DNA of 64,000 nt from Stomoxys calcitrans (taxonomy: Eukaryota > Arthropoda > Insecta > Diptera > Muscidae): NCBI RefSeq assembly GCF_963082655.1, contig NC_081555.1, forward strand, positions 150,090,005 to 150,154,004, read 5' to 3'. A program made the translations under genes and the position numbers. The notes beneath the pieces are model-generated. The model saw only the letters and a list, made by a program, of their open reading frames with translations. It had not been told where the DNA came from and did no database searches. Positions within the stretch are counted from its first letter, which is position 1. Every line of letters begins with the position of its first letter. Shown here one piece after another: positions 31,858-42,020 of the stretch.

Positions 31858-32884
31858 ATGTCCGTGAAGATAAAGTTAACTTTAACTAGTAGAGACACAA
31901 ACCATTTCAATTTTCAGCGTAATGTAAACACGTCAACAGAGCTCTGTTATGAAGTTAACAGCAAATATTTTATGATAAAAAAACGATTTTAGGTTTAAAT
32001 TCCGCAAAAAAAAAAACAAAAAAACCAAATTTTTTCACAAACGCTTAAAAGTTCCCAAAAAAATATTAGAATTATGTAAATTTTTACCATTAACACATAT
32101 ATAAAGCATTTAATGTCCATTAAGATAAAGTTAACTTTAACTAGTGGAGACACAAACCACTTAAAATTTTCAGCATAATGTTAACACGTTAACAGAGCTC
32201 TGTTATTAAGGTAACAGCAAGTATTTTATAATAAAAAAACGATTTTAGCTTTAATTTCCGCAAAAAAAAAACAAAAAAAACCAAATTTTTCACAAACGCT
32301 TCAAATTTCCCCAAAAATATTAAAATTATGTAAATATTTACCATCATCACATATATAAAACAACTTATGTCCTTGAAGATAAAGTTAACTTTAACTAGTA
32401 GAGACACAGACCATTTCAATTTTCAGCGTAATGTTAACACGTTAACAGAGCTCTGTTATAAAGTTAACAGCAAATATTTTATAATAAAAAACGATTTTAG
32501 CTTTAAATTCCGCAAAAACAAAAAAAAAACAAAAAAAAAAAACAAAATATATCACAAACGCTTAAAATTTCCCAAAAAATATTAAAATTATGTAAATATT
32601 TACCATTATCACATATATATAAAACAACTTATGTCTGTGAAGATAAAGTTAACTTTAACTAGTAGAGACACAAACCAGTTACATTTTCAGCGTAATGTTA
32701 ACACGTTAACAGAGCTCTGTTATAAAGTTAACAGCAAATATTTAATAATAAAAAAATATTTTTACTCCAAATTTCGCAAAAAAAGCAATAAAAAACCAAA
32801 ATAGATCACAAACGCTTCAAATTTCCCAAAAAAATATTAAAATTTTATAAATATTTTCCATTATCACATACATAAAACAACTTT
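31858..32884. repeat. About 258-bp satellite, four units, with conserved palindromes
   Basis: Units start at about 31858, 32111, 32367 and 32632. Each carries the palindrome AAAGTTAACTTT, a GTTAACACGTTAAC-like dyad, the palindrome AACAGAGCTCTGTT (31935, 32191, 32444, 32708; extended to TAACAGAGCTCTGTTA in units 2-4) and a further GTTAAC. A-rich linkers between them vary. Confidence 0.95.
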
Positions 32885-32899
32885 TCTCACTAGCTATTC

Positions 32900-33520
32900 T
32901 AGATAGCGATGAGCCCACTGTGAAGGACTGAAAAATAGTGCGTCAATCATTACATGGACCAAGGGCTTTCCAAAAATGCTTTAACCGACAACCTAAGTAT
33001 TGAAGGAAAAAAGATAATGTCCATTTTCTATTATATTGGCCATATCAGAGAAATTTCATTTTAGAGAAAGATGAGCCTTCTGTGGCGGACTAAAAAAAGG
33101 GCGTCAATCACCGCTTGGGGATTTATTATATGGACCAAGGGCTTTCCAAAAATGCTTTAACCAACACCCTAAGTATTGAAGGAAAAAAGATAATGGCCAT
33201 TTTCTATTGTATTGGCCATATCAGAGAAATTTCATTTTAGAGAAAGATGAGCCTTCTGTGGCGGACTGAAAAATAGGGCGTCAATTACCGCTTGGGGATT
33301 TATTATATGGACCAAGGGCTTTCCAAAAATGCTTTAACTGACCTCCAGAGTATTAAAGGAAAAAAGATAATGGCCCTTTTCGATGGTATTGACCATATCA
33401 GAGAAATTTCACTTTAGAGAAAGATGAGCCCACTGTGGCGAACTGAAAAATTTTGCGTCAATCATCGCTTGGGGATTTATTATATGTACCATGGGCTTTC
33501 CAAAAAAATGCTTTAACCGA
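32900..33520 (+). repeat. About 175-bp satellite, four units
   Basis: GATGAGCC boxes at about 32908, 33070, 33246 and 33423. Each unit has a CACTGTGGCGGACTGAAAAA-type box, GGACCAAGGGCTTTCCAAAA, CCTAAGTATTGAAGGAAAAA and GATAATGGCCATTTTCTATT. The order of boxes resembles the 37385-39003 array. Confidence 0.9.
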
Positions 33521-33529
33521 CATATAATA

Positions 33530-33625
33530 AATACCCATATAATAAATCCCCCGGTGTTTAACGCACTATTTTTCAGTCCGCCACAGTGGGTTCATCTTTC
33601 TCTAAAGTGAAATTGCTCTGATTTT
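33530..33625 (-). repeat. Inverted partial unit of the 175-bp satellite
   Basis: AATAAATCCCCCGGTGTTTA ... CAGTCCGCCACAGTGGGTTC ATC is the reverse complement of the satellite core, so the array ends head to head. Confidence 0.8.
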
Positions 33626-34780
33626 GGGGGATGGGTGCCCACTCAGTGAGTTGGCCTTGAAGTATACATCGGATTCGTGTTATACTCTAACAACTCTCTT
33701 ATTTGAGCTTACATTGTAATGGTCAGCAAATACTTCCTATTTGGGTGGTGTTGTGGGGGTGAGGTGGCCCCATAGACATTTTTCCCGAACATTGATATCA
33801 GATTCGTACTTTACTCTCAAAGACCTTTCATTTGAGTCCCATATAGCTATGGTCGTAAATTTGTCCCCTTTGGGGGGTGTTTTTGGTGAGAGGCGGCCCC
33901 CCAAACTCTTGATCCCATATTTTGATATCAGATTCGTATTCTACTCCTAAATACCTTTCATTTAAGCCCCATATTGCCATGGTCAGTAAATATGTCCTGT
34001 TTGGGGGGTGTTTTGGGGAAGGGGTGGATCCCCAGAAACGTGGTCCCACATTTGGATATCAGATTCGTTTTCTACTCGCAAATACCTTTCATTTGAGTCT
34101 CATATTGCCATGGTCGGTAAATATGTCCGATTTAGGGTTGTTTTGGGGCTTGGGGTGGTCCCCCAAACACTAAGCCCGAAAATATATCAGCAACGTGCTC
34201 TATTATCATATATCTATATATCATTTATTTGGCCACCCCCAAACACTTGGTCCCATATATGGATATCAGATTCGTATTCTACTCGCAAATACCTTTCATT
34301 TAAGCCCCATATTGCCATGGTCAGTAAATAAGTTCTGTTGGGGATGTTTTGGGGAAGGGGTGGACCCCCAGAAACGTGGCCCCACATTTGGATATAAGAT
34401 TTATATTCTACTCTCAAATACCTTTCATTTGAGTCCCATATTACCATGGTCGGTAAACACGTCCGATTTAGAGTTGTTTTGGGGCTTGGGGTGGTCCCCC
34501 TAACACTTGGTCCGATAATTGGATATCAGATACGTTTTCTTATCCTTTATACCTTTCATTTGAGTCCCATATTGCCGTGATTGGTGTAAATATATGTTTG
34601 ATGGGTTTTAGGGTGGGGCAGCCCCCCTAGGTACCCCATCCGAAATATGGATACCAAATTTTTATGTTTAGGGTACTATATGAGAGCACAGAAAATTTCG
34701 CTTAAATCGCACCACCCATCTCCGATATCTGGCGTTTCTGAAAATTAAGGGAAGGGGGAGGGTCCGCCCCCCCTTGACGG
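33626..34780 (+). repeat. G/C-run modular repeat
   Basis: About eight units with CCTTTCATTTGAGTCCCATA, TTGCCATGGTCGGTAAATAT, TTTTGGGGCTTGGGGTGGTC and GATATCAGATTCGT. It ends GGGGGAGGGTCCGCCCCCCC at about 34780. Frames of 70-107 codons here are periodic artefacts. Confidence 0.85.
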
Positions 34781-34784
34781 AATG

Positions 34785-34970
34785 ACGGCAAAAGTGAGCG
34801 ATGGCTTTGCTAAGCTCACAAGCAGACCGGAGACAGAGTGTGTACCGGCAGCGCAATCGGGCAAAACCGCAGGATGCTTAAAAAGGATAGAACTGACATT
34901 TCAGGCACTTCTAAGGAAGCAGGAATGAGCATGACACTGCCAAGGCGCTGAAGAAGAATAAGATAAGAAT
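34785..34970 (+). pseudogene. Stray fragment of the DUF4780-type LINE ORF1
   Basis: ATGACGGCAAAAGTGAGCGA, TGGCTTTGCTAAGC, TGTACCGGCAGCGCAATCGG and a following CATTTCAGGCACTTCTAAGG match the reverse complement of about 40900-41085 inside the LINE ORF1. Spacing is conserved, with small gaps. Far too short and broken to function. Confidence 0.75.
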
Positions 34971-35190
34971 TCCGTCTTTTATGGGTTCAAAAAGTAAAAT
35001 CAGGAGATGGGCTTATATGGGATCTATATCAGGTAATGGGACGATTCGAACAAATTTGGCACATATGTTGAAGGTCATAGCAGAGGTCGTTGTACAAAAT
35101 GTCGACAAAATCGGATAAGAATTGCGCCCTCTAGAGGCTGAAAGTGTTTATATGGAAGCTATATAAGGATATAAACCGATTTGTAGCATA
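34971..35190 (+). repeat. Isolated modules of the GGTTTATATGG family
   Basis: AATCAGGAGATGGGCTTATA, GTTGTACAAAATGTCGACAA and GCGCCCTCTAGAGGCT match the second module type at 54480-55240 in opposite orientation. Confidence 0.7.
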
Positions 35191-35329
35191 CTTACCACAT
35201 TTGTTGCAGTTGTTGTGTTAAAAGGGTGGGGTGGGGCCATACAGATTTTTGAACCCAAACTCGAAAGTGGTTATCTCCCGCAGGCTATCCACCCAGGATT
35301 TTAATACCAAAGTTTGGTTTTAAAGATTA

Positions 35330-35640
35330 AAATTTGGTCAGTTTTCTATAGAAAATTTTGTCAAAATTTGCATTTCTTAGAAAATTTGATTTTGTAGAAA
35401 ATTTTGTCAAAAATTTTGTTTTTATAAACATTTTTTTAAAGAAAATTTATTTTTTTTTTTTTTAAGAAAATTTTCCAAAGTTTTATTTAAATTTTATAAA
35501 AAATTGAAAAATTTTGTCAACATTTTATTTCTCTAAAAAATTTTGTTAAATTTTTTTTTGAAAATTCTTCATAATTAAATTTTTAAAGAAATATTTGTTT
35601 CTTATGAATCTATTCGGTTTTTTTTGCGCAAGAAATCTTG
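35330..35640. repeat. Degenerate AAAATTTTGTCAAA repeats
   Basis: Loosely repeated AGAAAATTTTGTCAAAATTT units, the reverse complement of the 29-bp minisatellite theme at 19485-20045, strongly decayed. Confidence 0.65.
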
Positions 35641-37073
35641 TCAAATATTTATTTATGCGCTTATTTTGTAATTTCTCTTATTCCAGGAAAATTTATGAAA
35701 ACATTTTGTTTTATATACTTTTTTCTATATCTTGGTTATATTGGCTCTATATATTATCAAAAAAAAAATAGTTCACATTTACTGCTGCTAAATGGTATTT
35801 TTGCCAAACAATTCTGTGAATTCAAAACAAATAATTTTTTATTTCAACGTAACTCTAAGATAATGAACCAGCAAATTTAAGTACATCTGTCTGTCTGTCT
35901 GTCACTCACTTGGTCTCTGATAATTAGCGTCAGCACTCACATGCTATATTTTTTGGGCCTTAGCCTATATATAAATTTTTTTGCAGTAAAGGGGCAGAGG
36001 TGTGGGAAAGGGGTTCTGTTCAGTCTTATCATAAATGTTAGATAAAGTTGAATGTTCTATTGTTGTTGCTTTTTTCGCTTGAAAATTAACGTTTCTCATA
36101 AAACAATTACCTTGCTTTCCAAACTAAAGCAACAACAACAACAACAAAACATCATGTGAGAGACTTTGAAAAATAAAAAACAAATACACAGATACTGCAG
36201 ACAAACCCAACCTGCCTGCATTAAAAGCCCAAAGACAAATGGACAGCCACACTTTTATGGTACTAAACGACGATTCGAAGCTGTTCAATTTGATGTGGTG
36301 TCTAAGCGAAGGGGGTGGGTAGATGGGGGAGGAGAAGTTGGTTGGTTGGTGCTGTAGCTGTAGCCTATAATAATCAGAGTAATAACAATATTTTACAATT
36401 ACCATTTTATTGTCGACTGTGTTTTTACTATTCTTTAACGTTTTTGGCATTTTGACACCATTGCCGGCCGGTCGGCCATTTAAAAACTTGAAAACGAAAC
36501 AAAAACAACAACAACAACTACAACAAAAACCAATTCAAATGACAAAACATTTATACACACAGTAGTCAAGAGTGTTTGGGGTATTGTTTTCGCATTGTTG
36601 CCTTTGTTGCTTTCAAAGCCTTTATGTCAATTTATTTATTTGGCCAACTTAAAAGCCGCTAAATCGACAAAAAAAGTATTTGACAAATCTTTTGGTCCAC
36701 ACACACAAAATACAGATGTAATCTGGGATTTTGCATAGGCTTAAGATGGAAACTCTTAAGATAAGGGAATTGACTGAACAGAAAATTAAAAAAAAAAAAT
36801 AAAATCTGAAAAAAACCAAACCAAAAAAATTTTAAAATTAAAATTGAAGAAATAAAAATTTAAAAATTAAAAAAAAAATAATAATAAATATAACATTTGA
36901 AAATAAAAAAGAAAATGTATGTGAAAATATATTATAATATAAAAATTCACGATAGAGCGCCACCTATATATGAAATTTAAAATTATAAAACCTATTACAG
37001 AAAATCCTAATACAGAAAATCTTAATACAAAAGTAATAAAAAGCTAATACAAATGTGGAAAAATCATAATATA
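35641..37073. other. No gene recognised
   Basis: AT-rich, with CAACAACAACAAC runs near 36130 and 36510 and A-rich low complexity at 36780-36920. Frames on both strands around 36124-36450 overlap and show no domain. Confidence 0.45.
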
Positions 37074-37308
37074 TTGGGTTGCCCAAAAAGTAATTGCGGA
37101 TTTTTTAAAAGAAAGTAAATGCCTTTTTAATAAAACTTAGAATGAACTTTAATCAAATATATATTTTTTACACTTTTTTTCTAAAGCAAGCTAAAAGTAA
37201 CAGCTGATAACTGACAGAAGAAAGAATGCAATTACAGAGTCACAAGCTGTGAAATAATTTGTCAACGCAGACTATATGAAAAATTCGCAATTACTTTTTG
37301 GGCAACCC
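37074..37308 (-). mobile_element. Mariner-type MITE, 235 bp
   Basis: Ends TTGGGTTGCCCAAAAAGTAA and TTACTTTTTGGGCAACCC, flanked by TA (37072-37073, 37309-37310). Its interior matches the MITE at 53715-53937 in reverse, e.g. AGTAACAGCTGATAACTGAC. Confidence 0.9.
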
Positions 37309-37384
37309 TATACAAAAAGAAATTCAAAAATCAAAATAAAATACAAGTCGTAAAAGAAATATGGATGTCGAATTTCAATAATCA

Positions 37385-39003
37385 CTCGATAGAAGAAATA
37401 GGCGCACTGTGGTCAACTGAGAAAAAATGAGATACAACTGTTTATAGGAAATATAATTTGGAACTCGCTTTTGCTGAATCTATTCAAGTTGGAGCCCGAA
37501 GTATTAAAGAAACCAAGATATTGGCCATTTTTGGCAAAATTTGGAAATGTTTCCATATGATGCCCATTTTTTAAGAGATAATGGCCCACTGTGGCCTACT
37601 GGGAAATAGTGGGCTAAAACACTTTACAGGAAATATGAAAGGGACTACGCTCCTTCCGAATCTATTCAATTTGGAGCCCTAAGTATTACAGAAACCAAGA
37701 TATTGGCCGTTTTTGGCAAAATTTGGAAATTTTTCCATATGATGTCCATTTTTTCAGAGATAATGGCCCACTGTGACCAACTGGGAAATAGTGGGCTAAA
37801 ACCCTTTACAGAAAATATGAAAGGGACTACCCTCCTTCCGAATCTCTTCAACTTGAAGCCCTAAGTATTAATGAAACCAAGATATTGGCCATTTCGGCAA
37901 AATTTGGTAACTTTTCTTTATGATGCCCATTTTTTCAGAGATAATGGCCCACTGTGGCCTACTGGGAAATAGTGGGCTAAAAAACTTTACAGGAAATATG
38001 AAAGAGACTACGCTACGAATCTCTTCAATTTGGAGCCCTAAGTATTAATGAAACCAAGATATTGGCCATTTCGGCAAAATTTGGTAACTTTTCTTTATGA
38101 TGCCCATTTTTTCAGAGATAATAGCCCACTGTGGCCTACTGGGAAATAGTGGGCTAAACCCCTTTACAGAAAATATGAAAGGGACAATGCTCCTTTCGAA
38201 TCTCTTCTATTTGGAGCCCTAAGTATTAAAAAAAAACTAGATATTGGCAATTTTTTGCAATATTTGGTCATTTTTCCATATGATGCCCCATTTTTGTAGA
38301 GATAATGGCCCACTGTGGCCTACTGGGAAATAGTGGGCTAAAAAACTTTATAGGAAATATGAAAGGCACTACGCTACGAATCTCTTCTATTTGGAGCCCT
38401 AAGTATTTAAAAAACAAGATATTGGCAATTTTTTGCAATATTTGGTCATTTTTCCATATGATGCCCCATTTTTTTAAAGATAATGGCCCACTGTGGCCAA
38501 CTGGGAAATAGTAGACTGAAATCGTTTACAGGAAATATAATCTTGACCACGGCTATACCGAATCTATTCAATTTGGAGCCCTAAGTATTAAAGAAACCAA
38601 GATATTGGCCATTTTTGGCAAAATATGGTAATTTCTCCATACGATGACTCATTTTTCGAAATAAATGGCCCACTATGGGAAATAGTGGGCTTAAACCATT
38701 TACAGGAAAAATAACATGGACTACACACTTTTTCCGAATCTATTCAGTTTGAAGCCCTAAGTATTAAAGAAACCAAAATATTGGGTTGGTAATTTTTTCA
38801 TATTATGCCCCATTTTTCAGAGTAAAGTGCCCACTATGGCCAACTCGTAAATAGTGGGCTGAAACTGTTTACAGGAATATATATTGTGGACCACGCTCTT
38901 TCCGAATCTATACAATTTCAAGCCCTACGTATTAAAGAAACCAAGATATTGGCCATTTTTGGCAAAATGTGGTAATTTTTCCATATGATGCCCCATTTTT
39001 CAG
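37385..39003 (+). repeat. About 180-bp satellite, nine units
   Basis: Units carry GATAATGGCCCACTGTGGCC, TACTGGGAAATAGTGGGCTA, CTATTCAATTTGGAGCCCTA and AACCAAGATATTGGCCATTT. The CCTAAGTATTA-type boxes lie at about 37495, 37678, 37858, 38037, 38217, 38397, 38580, 38757 and 38922. The array stops abruptly at CATTTTTCAGAG next to LINE sequence. Confidence 0.95.
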
Positions 39004-40010
39004 AGTTTCCTGTTCCACTCCTTCCATATTTCCTATCGTTGCCTCTATTTTACCGCGATGGTATGGCCTGCTCCCATCCTCAATCCATTCTCCCATCGTC
39101 TTAAGTGTTATAGCCGCAGTGGCTGCCTCACACTTAATCTGTATGGGTGGGATATCTAGAACAGTCTCCAGTGCCCTAGTGGGCGTGGTCCTCATCGCTC
39201 CGCCTATGCCAAGACAACATGTTATCTGAACTTGTTGGATGGTCCTTATGTAGCACTTTTTTTCCTTGACAGTATCCCAAACATCTGAGGCGTAAGTAAG
39301 TATTGGTCTAATCACGCTTCTGTGTAGCCAGTGGACTATCCTCGGATTCAGGCCCCAAGAACACATCTAAGTCCAAGATCATACCTAAGTATTTGACCTT
39401 CGTATTCCTCGTGAACAATCATATTTTAGTCTTCTCTGTGTTTACATTGAGACCTCTGAGTCTAGCCCAGTCATATGCCATATGCAAGACCCTTTCGGCC
39501 CTTCTGCGTAGCTCGTTCGGATCGTTAACCCTTAGAAGTATTATAACATCGTCTGCGAGACAGATGGGTTCAAATACCACATCATTCAGTAACTGTAATA
39601 GGTCATTTATGGCGGTAACTCATAGGAGTGGCAATAAAATGCCCCCCTGTGGCGTGCCTTGTGCCACTTTCTCTCTTGTATTTATGCCATAACCGGGTCC
39701 ACCCGGATTGGATCAGTGTGTCGGTCCGCACATTGTTAAAAGCCTCCTCGATGTCAATGCATACCGCCAGGGTGTATGTTTTAGCATCGACGGATTCTTC
39801 TATTTTATGCACAACCTCGTGCAGGGCAGTGTCCACCGACCTTTCCTTGACATAGGCATGCTGTTTGTATTTGAGCAGTTGTCCTACTCTTTACCATGAT
39901 GTCCACAATACGCTCCATGGTTTTGAGTAGAACGGGCGTAAGGCTTATATGTCTGTAGGCCTTTGATATCGCATAACTTGCCTTGCCGGGCTTGGGTATA
40001 AACACCAACT
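38998..40010 (-). pseudogene. R1-like LINE reverse transcriptase, broken
   Basis: Read on the minus strand from 40008: VFIPKPGKASYAISKAYRHI and LLKTMERIVDIMV (fingers), SVDAKTYTLAVCIDIEEAFN with the catalytic Asp region, LADDVIILLRVNDPNELRRR (the YADD-type box with Leu for Tyr) near 39560, GLNVNTEKTKI followed by a stop, then HRSVIRPILTYASDVWD and MRTTPTRALETVLDIPPIQI. Several frameshifts separate these. No endonuclease domain precedes it: ORF1 sequence lies only about 75 bp upstream, so a deletion has removed it. The 3' end meets satellite DNA at about 39003. Clade assignment (R1/LOA-like) is inference. Confidence 0.8.
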
Positions 40011-40082
40011 TGTCACGGAGACTTGATCAATGCCAACCACAAAAAGAGTTCCTTCCTTCTTCTCCTCCCTGTGGAAGACCTC

Positions 40083-41366
40083 CTACTTCTTTGCGACCAA
40101 ACCTTCGTTTTGCTTGCCCAAGAATCCAAACATGCGTTCCGTTGCAAATTTACTGCCCCATCCCTTGATGAAGACCGTAGCCCTTGTGAGCTGGGGGATA
40201 TCCATCTTTCTCACCAGGTCGAGCTTTGCGCCCTCCCAGGGAGCATGAATACCTCTGACGAGCTGTTTGACGGTATCAATACATTCGGCCGACGCCAAAC
40301 GCAGCGTAAAGATGACCCCTCTAAACTCGCAGCTCATCATTTGTATGGGTGGACTCTCTACAGAGTTCCACACATGTTCAAAAATCCAATCGTTAACCAG
40401 ATCCTCCACTTGGGGCCGATGATCTGGTGGAATCCTACCGGGAGCTTGAATACCTCTGACGAGCTGTTTGACGGTATCAATACATTCGGCCGACGCCAAA
40501 CGCATCGTAGAGATGTCCCCTCTAAGCTCGCAGCTCATCATTTTTATGGGTGGACTCTCTACAGAGTTCCACACATATTCAAAAATCCAATCGTTACCCA
40601 GATCCTCCACTTGGGACCGATGATCTGGTGGAATCCTTCCGGATGCACAGCAGTCAGCTCGTCTCTGTTGTGCTTCCGGGCGGCTCCTTACCATTCTCAG
40701 CGACCTTCTTCTGATTCCGTGATGACTGTGGCCTCCTATTGAAAGTCACAGTCCTCCATGAAGACTCAGAGGCCGTGCGCGCTTCCTTCGTTCCTGTTCC
40801 AACTTTGTCTACCTTCGCAGGACACTGTCTGGAGTCTCCATTGCGAGATGGCTGGCATGGTTTTACCAGAGTACTTGAATGCGTGGAGCTCTTTTTCTTC
40901 TTCAGTATTTTAACAGTGTTATGCTCTTCGGGAGATCTGATTCTTGTTCCAACTTCCGTAGAAGTGCTTGAAATGTTAGTTCTATTCCTTCCAGCATCCT
41001 GCACTTTCGCCCGATAACGCTGCCGGTACATACCCCTCTGTCTCCTTTGGCTTAGCAAAGCCATCGCTCACTTCTGCCGTCATCCTGATGCCCTCATCTC
41101 GATTCGGCTGCGATGACTGTTTCATTGACACCGCCGCTGTCTGAATCCGAGTCAGAAACACCACCTTTACTTAAAGACCGGGGACGTATTGTGGTACATC
41201 CCTCTGGTTTATCCGTCTCTTCCTCATTAATTAGCCTGACGACTAGTTGTGCGCTTGAAGCATTACTCTCGACTACAGATGCCAAGGCGCCCACACCTAA
41301 AGGAGGGGAGGACAACACGCTACGGTCTGACGCCACCATCGTAGATGTTGAGTCTTTGGAGTCCAT
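40083..41366 (-). pseudogene. LINE ORF1 (Gag-like) with DUF4780-type domain, frameshifted
   Basis: Starts MDSKDSTSTMVASDRSVLSS at 41366, then acidic Ser/Asp-rich and basic Ser/Thr-rich stretches in shifted frames (41164-40654), and ends in a 203-codon frame (40694-40083). That frame has MMSCELRGDISTMRLASAEC, DTVKQLVRGI and APWEGAKLDLVRKMDIPQLT followed by RATVFIKGW, which fits the DUF4780 family as I know it from fly proteins (PWEGA-L-V-...-P-L-RA-V-I-G). A 201-bp unit is tandemly duplicated in frame (40241-40441, 40442-40642), doubling the 67 residues before the PWEGA block. It lies directly upstream of the reverse transcriptase on the same strand, so it is probably ORF1 of that LINE. Role presumably RNA binding, inferred from position. 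Confidence 0.75.
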
Positions 41367-41458
41367 TTCTAGCCTACTCCAAAAGGCTTTAAAATTTTTT
41401 TCGTAATAGGTAGTACCTATTCCGAGATACGGATATATTTTGAGGAGCGAAATAAAAA

Positions 41459-42020
41459 CACGTCCGCTTCACTCAACGAGTAAAAAAAAAATTTTTCTAA
41501 AAAAATTTAAAAAAAAATTCTAAAAAAATTATAATTTTATTTTTTTCTAAAAAAATTAGAAAAATACTTTTTTTTTTAAATTAAATTTTTTTTTTCTAAA
41601 AAAATTTAAATTTTTTTCTTAAAAATTAAAAATTTTTTCTATAAAAATTAGAAAAATATTGTTTTTTTCTAAAAATTATTTTTTTTTAATTTAAAACAAA
41701 TTTTCTACAAAAATTAAAAAATAATTTTTTTTCTAAAAAAATTAAAAAATAATTTTTTTTTCTAAAAAAATTAAAAAATAATTTTTTTTTTAAAAAATGA
41801 AAAAATAATTTTTTTTCTAAAAAAATTAAAAAAAATAATTTTTTTTCTAAAAAAATAATTTTTTTCTAAAAAAAATAATTTTTTTCTAAAAAAATTACAA
41901 AATTTTTTTTTCTAAAAAAATTAAAAAAAATATTTTTTTCTAAAAAATTAAAAAAAAAATATTTTTTTTTTTTTAAATTTTTTTCATAAAAAAATTAAAA
42001 ATTTTTTTTTTATTAATAAT
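41459..42020. repeat. A/T low-complexity tract
   Basis: About 560 bases almost only of A and T, with irregular TTTTTTTCTAAAAAAATTAA units of about 20-25 bp. Confidence 0.9.

Noticed and set aside
34008..34503. Frames of 102-107 codons with repeated GYQIRILLANTFHL
   Set aside because: Periodic translation of the module repeat.
38932..39002. C-terminal extension of the LINE frame (ITTFCQKWPISWFL)
   Set aside because: These residues come from the neighbouring 180-bp satellite, not from the LINE.
40023..40742. 239-codon plus-strand frame
   Set aside because: Reverse strand of the DUF4780-type ORF1; the duplicated 67-codon unit makes both strands open.
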